Notes: generated from the letters alone by a model not told the origin. A stretch of DNA of 64,000 nt from Hirsutella rhossiliensis (GCF_020360975.1 NW_025408668.1:2294001-2358000), one strand, 5' to 3'; shown: positions 44,258 to 55,674, counted from the first letter of the stretch. A program made the numbers and translations.

Positions 44258-45207
44258 AGTGGGTGGATTGCCAGCTTGACCGCAAACGGACAGCCAGGAG
44301 CCCTGCAACATTTATAACGGTGCCGGAAGCAGCGCAACACATGAAGCCCCTTGGGTATTGACGCGGCCGAATCGCGTCGCCAATCTTTCCTGAGCAGTCC
44401 ACGCCGAAAGATATCAGTCTCCGACGCATTCCGCCCTCGAGGCAATGGCCATTGAGCAGAGGCACGTGGTTGGCGGCAGTCTCGTCCGCTGAGGGCCGAT
44501 TGAAGAATATGTCATCAACGAGAACCTCATGCATGGCCTGGGATTACGAGAGCGACAGTCACAAACGCGATGCGCGTCTTGTTAGCCGCGTGGCGGCAAG
44601 ACAGCGACGGCACTACGGACACGCCATGGCGGCGCAGCGAGCGGCTGTCGCGTTGCTCGGCCCCTGCAGAGATACCGTCAGAGGTCAGCGCTAGGGGGGG
44701 ATGAAGAGGGACGATGAAGAATCAGCGACGGGTTCGTTCCTGCTACCGGGTTGAGCGGAGTAAGCAGGCAGTTGGCTAAATAATTGGTTGTGCCTGCCTG
44801 CCGAGGAGGTGCTTGTGAGGCGCGACTCTCGGGCTCGCTTACCACCAGAAGCTGCCAACAACAATCAACCACCATCCATTCCCCTTCTTGGCCCCCCAAC
44901 GTTGGCTTCCGTTTTCGTGTCATCCAACACTGCTTATAGACCCTGTCCCTTGATCTGGGAGAAGCATTCCAGTACCCAATCCATCGTCATCCTTGTCTGT
45001 ATTTCCTCGACACCGTTACGTTCCTCGACGCCACGGGTTGGCTTGGCCTTCAAATCACGACCCCTGCCCGCGCCCCCTCATCTCCCAGAAAACGCGAAAT
45101 TGGACGTGACAGGCGATTGCCGATAGGCTGGAATTGCCAGCTCGCGCCTTGGGAAACTCAAAATTGCCTTCCGGAGCCTTTCCGTGGTTGGGCATCGGCC
45201 GGGGAGA
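44258..45207. other. Intergenic: dad2 3' flank and upstream region of the next gene
   Basis: No gene supported. The 3' half is pyrimidine-rich and looks like a promoter and leader for the gene at 45208. Confidence 0.45.
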
Positions 45208-47406
45208 ATGGGTCCAGGCGTGGCCACGGGCGGCAGCTTCGACCTTCTGCAGGACGAGGTGGCCTGCCCGCCTTCGCACTATCGTCTTCTACACACACCC
45301 TCGTTGGCGGATACCCGAGACGCGCTCAAGGAGCTGCCCGTCGGCCGAACACAGTACCAGAACGCGGTCGTCGGGATACAGTGCCAGAAAGTGGGCGCCT
45401 GTGCCCAAGATATTAAACCATCGCCGGCGACGGGCATCGCTTTTGCAACCGACAACCACCTTTCCACCGCGTCATCCGACTCCCAGCCGGCCAAGGCGAA
45501 GCTCCCTTGGCGAACATCCAGACATCGACGTCCACCCGTCGATTGGGAGACGTTTGAGCCGCTTGACGCTGTCATTGAAGAAACCAGCTTCGCCGCCGAA
45601 GCCGAAGCCCCCCTTCCTCCCGAATCGTCGTCGCCGGTTCACGAGCCGCAGAAACAAGCTGCCGCCCAAGGTCAGACAGCTCCCCTCTGTCTGGGCTTGG
45701 ACCCTTCTGACCACTCTGTTTCAGACACCGCGTGGCAGCCAGACCACCGCTTGACTAGCCTGGACGCCAACTACGACGTCCAAGAGCAGATCGAAAAGCA
45801 CTTGGCAGGTCAGTTCGAGTGGCTAATGACTTATCCGGCGCCGACGGCTCCAGCAGACTACCACGGCCTTTCCGGCGAGGGACACGGCGCCGCTCCCTCG
45901 TCGGAAAGCGTCGTCTACGGCTGCAACATGCTGCGCCATAGACGACAATGGGGCTCGGTCGAGCACTGCGACACTCCGGCTGACAGCTATGCTCTCCTAG
46001 CCACGCCTCTGAGGGACTTTGCAATTCTACCGAGCAACATGGACCAGTCGCGGGACCGGGTCTGCCTGGCTTCTTCTCAGCCACCTTTGTATCCGGATGA
46101 GCCCCTCAAGATTCCCGAGCTCATGACCGTCGTTGAAGAGGTGCTTTCGCCCTCGCTCTCCGTCACGAGCGACAGGAGCGGCAGCCTCGCGGCTGGTTCG
46201 GCTCGCACCAGCTCGTTTTCCGTCCCTCGCATCGAGGACTCTCTGGAGGAGCTGGATAAGCTCGAGGACGAACTCGAGGCCGTCAATGCCGCCACGCTCG
46301 GTCGAGGGCTCGCCCCTGCCGAAGACAAACAAGCACCGACAGCGCCGAAAACCCCTTCCGATCGGACGCCGTCGACTGTGCTGAAGAAGCGGACGTCGGT
46401 TGCTGGCCAGTCACTCACCGTCCGCGTCAAATCTTGCGAAAAGGCAAATCCGACCATTCGTCGAGCTGCGTCGCTGACGCTGCGCGACAAGAAATCAGAG
46501 CAGTCGGACGCAACGGCGGAAAACAAGGCAGCAGGGGTGTCGTCTCGGGACAAGGGGGCCAGTCTACGGGTGACGACGCCCAAGTCTGCAGCCAAGTCGC
46601 AGAGGCCCCTGACGGTGCCGAAATTCGAGCTTCCAGGCGATGCCGTAGCCAAGCGCCTCAGGGAGCAACGCGAAGCGCGCCAGGCGCGACAAGCCGAAGC
46701 TCATTCAGAGGCACAGGCAAACCCTCCGAAGCTGCGAGTCATCCGACCGCTGGCAAAGCCAACATTTGAGCTTCCTGGAGAGGCGATCTCCCGGCGGAAG
46801 CGCGAGGACCGGGAAGCCAAGCTGCGGGCCGAGGAGGAAGAGGAACGGAGGAAGCGCGAGTTCAAGGCCCGGCCGGTGAGGTACAGCATTGGTCCGGCCA
46901 CGCTGCCCCGAGAGACGGTTACCAGCCGCGCCAGACAAAACAGGTCCTCGCAGGAAGAGACGGAGGCGAAACAGGCCAAGGCTGTGCGCACGCCTGCCGG
47001 GCTCCGCTCGAGCCCCTCTGCCACTCCCGCCTTGAACGACAAATCGCTCCCGACGCGGGGACGGAACTCGATGGTGCTCCCCCCGCAGCACTCAAGCCGG
47101 GCAAAGTCGCCGTCGTCGGGCGCAAGCGGCAAGCGCAGCACGCTGTCGGCCGAGGAGCTGGAGCAGCAGCGGCTGCGGGGCAGGGAGATATTCGCCCGGG
47201 ACAGCGTCTTGGTCAAGGACAGGGAGCGAGACCGGCGCGAGAGGGAGTCGACGGCGAAGCTGGCGAGGGAGCAGGCGGCCGAGCGCTCTAGGATTGCGAG
47301 TCGGGAATGGGCCGAGAAGAAGCGCGTCAAGGAGGCGGCGGCGAGAGAGGCTGCGAAGCAGGCCAAGCCAGCTGGCGTTGCTCAAGCGCTTGTCGCCGAT
47401 GCTTGA
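45208..47406 (+). CDS. Basic coiled-coil protein with TPX2-like motifs
   Basis: Single exon, 732 residues from the first ATG of the frame. The N-terminal 450 residues are disordered with scattered acidic segments. From about 465 the sequence is very basic and helical: two related units PKFELPGDAVAKRLREQREARQ (about 468) and PTFELPGEAISRRKREDREAK (about 515), then REFKARPVRYSI (about 550), which resembles the FKARP core of the TPX2 family, and a C-terminal Arg/Glu/Ala-rich coiled coil (about 645-725). These features suggest a microtubule- or spindle-associated protein, and it lies beside shugoshin and dad2. The TPX2 link rests on short motifs only; no domain search was possible. Confidence 0.65.
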   Translation: MGPGVATGGSFDLLQDEVACPPSHYRLLHTPSLADTRDALKELPVGRTQYQNAVVGIQCQKVGACAQDIKPSPATGIAFATDNHLSTASSDSQPAKAKLPWRTSRHRRPPVDWETFEPLDAVIEETSFAAEAEAPLPPESSSPVHEPQKQAAAQGQTAPLCLGLDPSDHSVSDTAWQPDHRLTSLDANYDVQEQIEKHLAGQFEWLMTYPAPTAPADYHGLSGEGHGAAPSSESVVYGCNMLRHRRQWGSVEHCDTPADSYALLATPLRDFAILPSNMDQSRDRVCLASSQPPLYPDEPLKIPELMTVVEEVLSPSLSVTSDRSGSLAAGSARTSSFSVPRIEDSLEELDKLEDELEAVNAATLGRGLAPAEDKQAPTAPKTPSDRTPSTVLKKRTSVAGQSLTVRVKSCEKANPTIRRAASLTLRDKKSEQSDATAENKAAGVSSRDKGASLRVTTPKSAAKSQRPLTVPKFELPGDAVAKRLREQREARQARQAEAHSEAQANPPKLRVIRPLAKPTFELPGEAISRRKREDREAKLRAEEEEERRKREFKARPVRYSIGPATLPRETVTSRARQNRSSQEETEAKQAKAVRTPAGLRSSPSATPALNDKSLPTRGRNSMVLPPQHSSRAKSPSSGASGKRSTLSAEELEQQRLRGREIFARDSVLVKDRERDRRERESTAKLAREQAAERSRIASREWAEKKRVKEAAAREAAKQAKPAGVAQALVADA

Positions 47407-48059
47407 TGGATGTTATTGCTGCCCGGTTTGCTGAGATTGGTGGCCTTGGTGCTTGCGCTAAAGGGCGAGGGTTGTGCTCGCGAGGTCTTGATGGCCTTTG
47501 CATGCCGCCTTGGAGGATTCGGCCGCGGAGTGCTGATGTTTTGTTTTGCAAGCCTGGCGTCTATGGAACAGGCGAGGATTGTTCGGGGTTACAGAGGGTG
47601 CTTGTCGTTTAGCCTTGACTTATGCATTTGCTATCAGGACAACGCTGCGTCAGACCATGGCGCGTCGTTCGTTTGTACGGAGTAAATGGATATCGATTTG
47701 ACCATGAAGATTGGTGTTGCTGCAGCATGCACAAACCCATGGAGATCCCGATATCATGGTTCGATGCTTGAGGACGGTGACTTGGTGGTTTGAGTTGCGG
47801 GACTTTGTGTATCCCCGCTCCGAGCCGAGACGGCACACGGCGGCTCCAACGTCCGACGTCGGCTCCGTCAGCTTTCACCTTCACACCACCACCCGCATTC
47901 TTTACTCCGGCCTGTCTTTCCTCTCCTGCAGCAGGAAGACGACACTGAGAAAGGATTCTCATCGCTGTGGAACACGGGGGAACCTGATGAGGAACGGGGC
48001 GAAGGAAGGGACAGGAAAGAAGGCGACAGGAGAAGGAAAAGACAAGGACAGGAGCGAAA
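47407..48059. other. Intergenic
   Basis: No gene seen. TACGGAGTA at 47676-47684; the esterase leader upstream of 48060 is purine-rich (GAAGGA/GGAAAG runs). Confidence 0.45.
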
Positions 48060-50131
48060 ATGGCCGGGTCCGGGGGCCAGGCGTCGCCGTCGCCGTCGAG
48101 CACCGTCCGGGTGACCATCAACGGAGGCGGCACCATCGTGGGCAAGCACCAGCCGGCATCGGCCGACTACCCCAAGGCGCTGGACCTCTTCTACGGGATC
48201 CCCTACGGCGAGGCGCCGCGGCGGTTCCGGCCGGCGGTCGCGGTGGCTCCGCCGGGTCCAGGGCGGACTCTGCGGGCCGATGAGGAGGGGCCGACGCAGC
48301 CGTTCCCCATGGCGCCCAGGGGGGCGGCGTCGGAGAGGGAGCTGAGGCTGACGATTGTGCGGCCGGCGGGCGCGTCGCCTTCACCGCCGTCCTCGACCGG
48401 GACCAGCCAGCAGGCCGAGGGGGCGGAAGAGGAGACGCCGCGGCTCCCCGTCATCGTCTACGTCCACGGCGGGGCCTTCAACTTTGGCCACCCGCTCGAG
48501 CGCGACCTGGCCGCCTTTGTGGCGTGGGCGCCGCGCGACGTGCTGGTCGTGGGCATCGAGTACCGGCTGGGCGCGCTGGGGTTCCTCTCCGCCGGCCATG
48601 GGGAGGAGGCAGAGACGCGCCTGGGCCCCGGGAACCTGGGGCTGTGGGATCAGAGGCTGGCGCTGGCGTGGGTGGGCGCGTGGGCGGCTGCGTTTGGCGG
48701 GCGCGTGCACGACGTGACGCTCATGGGGGTGAGTGCTGGGGCGCATTCGGTGAGTTGCATTCTTTGGTGTGCTTTGGCTCTGGGCGCTACGTGGATGGGG
48801 GAGGTGCTGCTGTTGAGGTTGTGATGGTTGGACGTCATGTCCTCACCACCACCACCCCTTTCTTCAGTCATCCCGCGTTCTGGGCCTGTCTTTTACCCCC
48901 GAGAGCCTGGAAATCCTCCCACTCAACGCCCTTCTCAGAATCCCCATTCGGCCCCCCTCTCACAGTGCACGAAAAACAGAAGGGGGGAGCGAAGACTAAC
49001 CCGCGCAAACCCGTCCAGGTCGGCCACCACATGCTCTCGCCCACGCCGGCGCCGCTGCCCATCCGCAAGGCCATCCTCGAGTCCGGCTCGCCGACGGCGC
49101 GCTCCGTGCTGGCGGCCGCGCACCCGCGACCCCTGGCGCAGCTGGCGTCGCTGCGGGCCCTCGCGCGCGGCCGCCCGCTGTCGCGCCTCCCGCTCGCCGA
49201 GCTGCTCGACGCCGCCGTGCTGGTCTGGGCCGAGGACGCGGCGTCGGCGTGCTGGCCGTTCCAGCCCGTCGTCGACGGCGCCGGCGGCTTCATCCCCGAG
49301 GCGCCGGCGAGGCTGTGGAGGCGGCTGCTTGCGCCCGACGAGGGCGAGGAGGGTGGTGGTGGGAAGGCGTCTCCGCGCAGACGTCCGCCGGCCGTCATCA
49401 CCGGCTTCTGCTCGCACGAGGGAACCCAGTTCGTGCCCCAGCACGCCGCCACAAACGCCGACTTCCTCGCCTTCTTCCGCACCCTCATCCCCGCCCTCTC
49501 CGCCGCCGACCTCGCCGCCCTCGAGGCCCTGTACCCGGACCCGGCATCCTCGCCGCAGCTGCGCAACCCGCCCGCCTGGCCGCCGCGCCGCTTCGGCGCC
49601 CAGTACCGGCGCCTGCACGAGGCCTACGCCCACTACGCCTACATCGCGCCGGTGCTGCACACGGCCCACACCCTGGCCCGCGCCGGCGCCCGCGTCCACC
49701 TGTACGAGTACGCCGCCGTCGCCAGCACCGGGGCCGCGGGCGACCACGTCGCCGCCGCCGCCCACGGCGACCACGCCCCCGTCGTCGCGCACGACATGGC
49801 CCACCTCGCCGGCCGCCCGGGGCTCGAGGCCGTCGCCCGCGCCGTCAACGCCCGCTGGGCCGCCTTTGCCGCCCATCCAGAGGGGGAGCTTGATCCCGAC
49901 TCGTGGCCTGCCTTTGTCAGCCCCTTTGACGACGACGGGGGGGAGCACCGTGGCAGCAATGTGGGCAGGCTGCTCGTCTTTGGCCGCGGCAACGACGAGG
50001 CCGCGGGTGGCTCCGACCCCGGCGTGCCCGTCCAGACGCGGACGCTGACGCGGCGCGAGATGGACCAGTGCCGCTTCTGGTGGGACCGCATGGAGCTGAG
50101 CCAGGGCAGGGGCGTCAGGCCAGTCCAGTGA
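48060..50131 (+). CDS. Type B carboxylesterase/lipase family protein
   Basis: Alpha/beta-hydrolase esterase of 600 residues in two exons, 48060-48749 and 49019-50131. The 269-bp intron (GTGAGT..TCCAG) is by far the longest in the window. Motifs: FYGIPYGEAPRRF, VIVYVHGGAF (oxyanion hole), GIEYRLGALGFLS, GNLGLWDQRLALAWV, and the nucleophile elbow GVSAGAHS with the catalytic Ser. The acid is probably the Glu in SHEGTQF, and the His lies in the segment GDHAPVVAHDMAHL. No signal peptide is visible, so the enzyme is probably intracellular. Exon 2 is extremely GC-rich, so all six frames are open over long stretches. The substrate is unknown. Confidence 0.9.
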
Positions 50132-51049
50132 TGCCAAGCACCCAGGCCGCGTGGGAAGGAAAAGAAAGAAAAGAGGCCGCCAAGGGGGGCCCAAAGTAAG
50201 CTTACTCCAAGAAAGATAGAATCAAAGTGTCCAAGGGAGGCTCCGCCCCTGGATGCTCTCTGCTCAGGCACTGCCGAACAGACAAAGGACTTGCAAAGAA
50301 CTTGCCACGCAGTCTGTTCATCATCTGCTTCTCAATAAGACTACCAAGCTCGCATTCAATTCAGTATCTACCACAGATACAAGCATGCCTGGCTTCCCGA
50401 TTGCCGCCGGCGTCAGTCGCCGTCACCGCGGTGCCCGTCAAGCAGCGCCAATTTTTCCTTCTATATGGTTCCAATCGGCAAATCGTGACACTGCGCTTTT
50501 CATCCACATTTGGCTTCGTCCCAGGCCCGACCGGTACGCAGTCGGCCCTGCACGGCGGAGAACACCCACAGTAGTAAACCACGGCTCAAACCAGCCCCAA
50601 ATGCGGTGAGCCAGTGAAGACTGGGAAATGGACAACGTCGCTGAGCCAGTGCTTTCGTATGTACAACTCCCCATCACCATGTCGCACGCGCGCCGAGGAC
50701 CAAGGGGCAGCTAAGCTGGCTGTATCATCCGGCTCACGCCGAGGTAGCGTCGTTGGACCTCCGTGTCGTGAAATGGGGCATGGTCGGTGACGGCCGGTGA
50801 GGCACGCCACAAGTGATTAATTAGTTTAAACAGCAAGCTATGCTGGGAAAGGAGAATGAATGAGAAGTAATATGCAATGTGATCTGCATAATATATATGT
50901 CAAATCCCGAAACGCCCCCAAAGCACCTCTCATATGATTCGCGGCCCTGCTCTTTTTTTTTTGTAATTCCGGGCGCAGCGGATTCTCGCGAGCAGGTCGG
51001 AGGGGTATCTTTATGAACAAGGCCGGGCCCGGTGCTGGCACGTTGAAGA
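50132..51049. other. Intergenic between convergent gene ends
   Basis: No gene supported. The stretch from about 50820 to 50960 is AT-rich and likely contains the 3' processing signals of the minus-strand membrane protein gene. Confidence 0.45.
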
Positions 51050-52324
51050 TCAGAAATTCTGGGCAATGCCGGCGCTCTGCTGAGGGTAATGTGACGAGTT
51101 CTCGATGCGTGTATTGCGCCGCGCCGGGTTATCACGGATCACGGCCTGGCTGGCGGGATCCTGGGGTCGCTGGTCACCGTACGGGTTCTGGCCGTACTGC
51201 TCGTAGTAGTTGGATGGGTTCCCGTACATGCCGCCGTCAGAGCCTTCCGATCGAGCGCCCACGCTGTAAGATGAAGAGGCATTCGATGGTCCTCGACGCA
51301 TGTCGCCGCCGCGGTTGTTTGCCGCCGACGGCCCCATGGCGCCGAGAATCTCGCCTTCGGGCGAGCCCGAGCCGTCCAGGAGAGGCTCCCCAGATCTAGC
51401 CTCGGACGGGTTGCCACGAGTGGGTGACGCTGGGTCCGAGTAGGCGCCCACCATGCCGCCGCCGGACATGGTGGTCGATGTCTTGCGACCCATGGAACCG
51501 GGAGCCGCGGTAGAGCCCCAGCCGCGGTAACCCGATCCACTGTCCTCTCTCATCTCGTACGAGTTGTCGGCAGAGTGTCCCGCAGAGGGCAGCGTAGGGT
51601 CGGCATTGGGGTTGTACGCATAATCCTCCACCTCCTTTCGACGTTCCTCCTCGGCTTCCTGACGGGCTCTTCGCTTCCTCCACCAAAACAAACCGAGAAT
51701 GGCCAGTATGGCAATGGCGGCGATGGGGACGACAACTCCAATGGCTACTTTGGACGGCTGGCTCAGACCAGGTGCTCCGCCACTGGAAGGATCGATCGGC
51801 GTGGGAGTCGAGGTCGCAGAAGAGGTAGAAGACGCTGGGAGGCCATCTGGTGTTTGGGTGGTGGTGGACGTGACCACTTCGACGCTCGTCGAGGTATCGC
51901 CGGGTCTGACGGTGACGACGGAAGACGGGTTAGCTGCGTCAGAGGGAGTGGCGGCAGGCGGCGGCGCTGCAGCCGAGGACGTTGCTGCGGCAGGCGGTTT
52001 CGCATCAGCCGTGGGCGCGGCATTTCGAGGTGGCGCGGACGTGGCGGGGGCAGACGGAGGTTTTTGGTCGGAAGGCGACTGAGTCGGAGCCGCGGCGGCG
52101 GGGGCAGAGGCAGGGGCCTGTGACGCGGGCTGGTTCGAGGCCGGCTGCTGCGGCGGAGGGGAGTTCGGGCGCGCGACCGCTGCCGGAGATGCTGCCGGAG
52201 ATGCAGCCGGGGCAGCTGCCGCAGGAGCGGACGCGGGCTGCTGTGCGGCACCACCGGCGGCTTGGGTTGGGCTCGCAGGGCTTTCGGACGTGGCCGCCCG
52301 GCCCTGGCCGGTCGCGTTGGACAT
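51050..52324 (-). CDS. Single-pass membrane protein with Ala/Pro/Ser-rich ectodomain (sensor-like)
   Basis: 424 residues from ATG 52324; an in-frame ATG at 52534 would add 70 residues of unlikely composition. Residues 1-190 are Ala/Pro/Ser/Thr-rich and would be heavily O-mannosylated if outside the cell. One transmembrane helix lies at 192-215 (KVAIGVVVPIAAIAILAILG) and is followed by WWRKRRARQ, so the C-terminal 210 residues should be cytoplasmic. The tail is rich in Gly, Ser, Asn and Tyr and disordered. The layout resembles Mid2/Wsc-type wall-stress sensors and other fungal mucin-like receptors, but no cysteine domain is present and there is no clear N-terminal signal peptide, so the helix may act as a reverse signal anchor. 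Function is not known. Confidence 0.7.
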   Translation of the reverse strand: MSNATGQGRAATSESPASPTQAAGGAAQQPASAPAAAAPAASPAASPAAVARPNSPPPQQPASNQPASQAPASAPAAAAPTQSPSDQKPPSAPATSAPPRNAAPTADAKPPAAATSSAAAPPPAATPSDAANPSSVVTVRPGDTSTSVEVVTSTTTQTPDGLPASSTSSATSTPTPIDPSSGGAPGLSQPSKVAIGVVVPIAAIAILAILGLFWWRKRRARQEAEEERRKEVEDYAYNPNADPTLPSAGHSADNSYEMREDSGSGYRGWGSTAAPGSMGRKTSTTMSGGGMVGAYSDPASPTRGNPSEARSGEPLLDGSGSPEGEILGAMGPSAANNRGGDMRRGPSNASSSYSVGARSEGSDGGMYGNPSNYYEQYGQNPYGDQRPQDPASQAVIRDNPARRNTRIENSSHYPQQSAGIAQNF

Positions 52325-53219
52325 TCTGCTAAAAGGGGCGAAGCGAGAAAGCCCACGCTTCAGGGCTGCGGCTTCTGCGATGGGGCGAAAGTCTATGTCA
52401 GCGTGAGGAATATTCTGATTCCGAGGCCGAGGAGTAAAGACGGGCGTGGAGCTGCATCGCGAGTCGGATCGGCGAGGGAGCCGCCAGAGTCTCTGACCAG
52501 GCAGGGCCTCGACATCATGGCAAGTCGACGCCATGGGGAAGACGAGCGATTGCCTGACGTCGGAGGGGGAGAGGCAGGGAGGGAGAGGAGGTGACGATGG
52601 CTCGAGCGAGCGGTGCGAGTAATCATAGAGGAAGTGGCCCAACGAGGCTTCAAAGAATAAGACATGGCCAACATACCTCTGAAAGCGCCTACCGGCCCCG
52701 GAGGTGAAGGGTCGGATCAAATGAGGTCAACAAGTGCTGGAACAGCACGTCGCGGCGACGATGTGCCTCGCGACGGCGGAGAAGAGAAGTGAGGAATGAA
52801 AATAATTAATAAAGGAGTGAATAAAGGAATTAATGAGGAGAAGACGAGAAGCAAGAATGCTCAGCGGTGGCTAGACAATAGACACGCTGGCAGTTGGGGG
52901 GGCCAAGCAGCTCGTGCTGGTGGCTGTGCGTCAAGCAGCGGCAAGCAAGGCAATGAATGCCCTGGCGCGCGCTTTGGTTGCCGGGGTGGCAGGGAAGAGA
53001 AGGGGGGAGGACGGCCGGTGGTGGTGACACGGTGGAATGAGAAAATGGGACGCTGAGACGGAGACGGAACGACGACTGGTTGATCGACAGGCGAGACGAC
53101 CGATTGGCTGTGCAGTCGCAGCAGATGGCGTAGTCGGCGGTATCGTATGAGTTCGAATTATTAAGGGAAGGGCTGAAAGCGAGCGAGGATGCTGGACAAA
53201 CAATGGCGAAGCAGGGGGG

Positions 53220-53222
<3 letters not shown>

Positions 53223-53251
<29 letters not shown>
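53223..53251. repeat. (GA)14 microsatellite
   Basis: Uninterrupted GA dinucleotides in the upstream region of the membrane protein gene at 51050-52324. Confidence 0.9.
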
Positions 53252-53254
<3 letters not shown>

Positions 53255-53582
53255 TTGGCCGTGGGCTTGACGCAGGGAAAAAGAAAAGAAGCGACGAGGA
53301 ACATGGAGAAAGGATTTCGATACGTGTGTACTGTGTGTATCCGCAGGTGAGTAAAATACAGCGGGAAAATAATAAGAAAAATAACAATACCAGGACCTGA
53401 TGGATACGAGGTGGTTGAGGCGAGGGCCGTGTACCCCGAGTCGAGGTACCTGATTCCTGTTGAGTACCTCGCCAAGAGTCGCTTGACACACGGCGACAAC
53501 GCAGTGAGGGCCGGCTACCGGTGTACCGAAAGAGCAGGAGTACTCGCCCCCAGAGTGCCGACTACCTTGCAAGCTCTCACAG

Positions 53583-53638
53583 CACCCCTCACGTAACACC
53601 CCTCACGTAGCACCCCTCACGTAGCACCCCTCACGCAG
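53583..53638. repeat. 14-bp tandem repeat, four units
   Basis: Units CACCCCTCACGTAA, CACCCCTCACGTAG (twice) and CACCCCTCACGCAG lie head to tail. Confidence 0.9.
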
Positions 53639-54590
53639 CATCTTTCTTCCTGACCTCGTACCATCAACAAAGCCAGACACAACAAGGCCCACGAGAGAGC
53701 GCGTACCGATACTTGCTACCGCCGGGCCAGGACCAGGGCTCGCAAGTCTAACTCGCGCCCGGCCTAGGGGGTCGACAAAGGCCGAGCCAATAGCGAGCGT
53801 GCCAGCCAGCCATTGTCGGCGCTCGCTCATGGCCTGCCTGACAATGGCACCCGCCCCCAGACGGGCACTCTGTTTGGCGGCGCCCCCTAGGTGTCGCATG
53901 AGCCTTTCCAAGCCCGTGGGTTTTTTCTGCTGAGATCTGGTTGCAGCTGTCGGTGATGCACCGCGACTCTTTCATGCCTCTATCTCCGGGGCTCGGCGGG
54001 CGGGACCGGGGACCCCGTTGCGGCAAGGCACCGGTTCCACCGTCAGCGGCGACCCACGCGAGCATGAGGGCCTACAGATTGCCTTCATTTCCTTTGACCT
54101 GGAGATAACTCTTTTTCCATTGCTTGTTTTCTTTTCCTCCAGCTCTCGCTACTGTACTCCGTAGCTCTCGTTGCACCATGCTCCTTGTTTCTTGCCTTGC
54201 CTTGTTGTATACTCCATCTGCCTGCCGTTATCCAGTGCGCCCACTGCACAACCGGCACCGTGTCCTGCCTGGGTAAATACTGTACGTTACCCCTTTCTGT
54301 CGTGACACCTGCGCCTGAAGCCAAGCAAGCCATCTACGTGAATGGATTGGCGAACCTACTGTGCATATATGGCGTATGGCGTATGCGGGCTCTTTGCCTC
54401 GGCTTTGCTATTTCCGTGCCGGAAAGGCTGCCTCCCGAACCCCAAACTCTGTCCGTCGCTCTGTCGCTCTGTCGCTCTCCCGTGCAGTACGAGTGCATTA
54501 AGGCTCCGCACAAAAGAACGCAATGTTTCTCGGCCCACGTTCTTCTTTACAACCCAAAGCTGGGCCCATGACTCGCTAGCCCGGACATGT

Positions 54591-54798
54591 GTTGTCAACT
54601 ACCCGGGCCATGGTGGCCAAGGCATGCATTCTGGGTACTTCGTATTATTATACCCAAAAGCTCCTACATACACGTACTGTACTCTGTACCTTGCTTGCCC
54701 TTCCGCTGTTGTCAACTGAGCCACAGTGGCCAAGGCATGCATTCTACCTAGTACTTCATATTATTATACCCAAGCTCCTACATACGGTACACGTACAT
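54591..54798. repeat. Imperfect direct duplication of about 90 bp
   Basis: 54591-54682 and 54707-54798 share long blocks in order: TGTTGTCAACT, GTGGCCAAGGCATGCATTCT, GTACTTC, TATTATTATACCCAA and GCTCCTACATAC, with a spacing of 116 bp and small differences. It looks like an old local duplication in noncoding DNA. Confidence 0.85.
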
Positions 54799-55674
54799 AC
54801 CGCCGCCGCCGGCCGCACGCACATGATCTGCATTCAATCCCCACCCCTCCTCCATCTTATTAACTTATTAATGCAACTCAATAAATAAAACCACTCACTC
54901 ATCGACGACGCATGCATTTGCACACCACGTCCACTCAGTCAGCCCACCGCCTACGAGCGCTGTCTCGCTCTCTCAACTCGTTATGCTGTACGAATCACAG
55001 TCATCATGTGCGCCCCCAAGTCATCGTCGAGTACCGTAATAGCGCCGCAAAAGAGGCCGTCCATGCAATGTACGCCTCACCCTCCTCACCCTCCTCACCT
55101 CTCGGCCCAACGCTCCAGATCCCTACCGCCACGCAACTCCATGTCGTGCGTCTCTCGCGAAGCCACGGCGTGCAACGTCACACCGCGCTCAGCTCCTACC
55201 TTATCCTCTCCGTCCACCCGCATACACATACACATGACTGTCGTGCCGTCACTATGCAAACATATATGCATTCGCCCATATGCACAAGCACACAAGCATC
55301 CATGTACGGAGCTACTGTCGGTCCAAGATCCAGACGCACATCAGCCACTCACATGCTTCATCTCGTCAACCATGGCTCTCTACAATTCATCCACGGTTCA
55401 CTCTTCCCGTCATCAAGCTGAGGGGGAAATAAACTCTCTTCTCCGGCACACACGTCCGTCATTGTCGTTCCGGCGCGTCTCGCCGCTCCCTCTATGTGCA
55501 GCCTCCAAAATATCCCCCCAAATCAATTATAAGATGAAGGGAAAGTTATAGTCTCCATGCATGCCCCCATTACTCCAGCAATGGAAAACCCAAGCCGCTT
55601 CATGGCTTGACAGCCGGCAGATAGCACCATGCAATGCCTTAAATGTAGATACAGTACAGGGGGGAGGGATTGCG

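Larger units (their letters stand above)
52325..55674. other. Long intergenic region with simple and tandem repeats (3.35 kb)
   Basis: No supported gene. Contains a (GA)n microsatellite, four 14-bp tandem units, and an imperfect direct duplication of about 90 bp, each listed separately. Much of 54100-55500 is C/T- and A/C-rich simple sequence. Confidence 0.45.

Noticed and set aside
48935..50194. 419-codon minus-strand open frame and further long frames here
   Set aside because: All are shadows of the extremely GC-rich esterase exon; only the plus frame has catalytic motifs.
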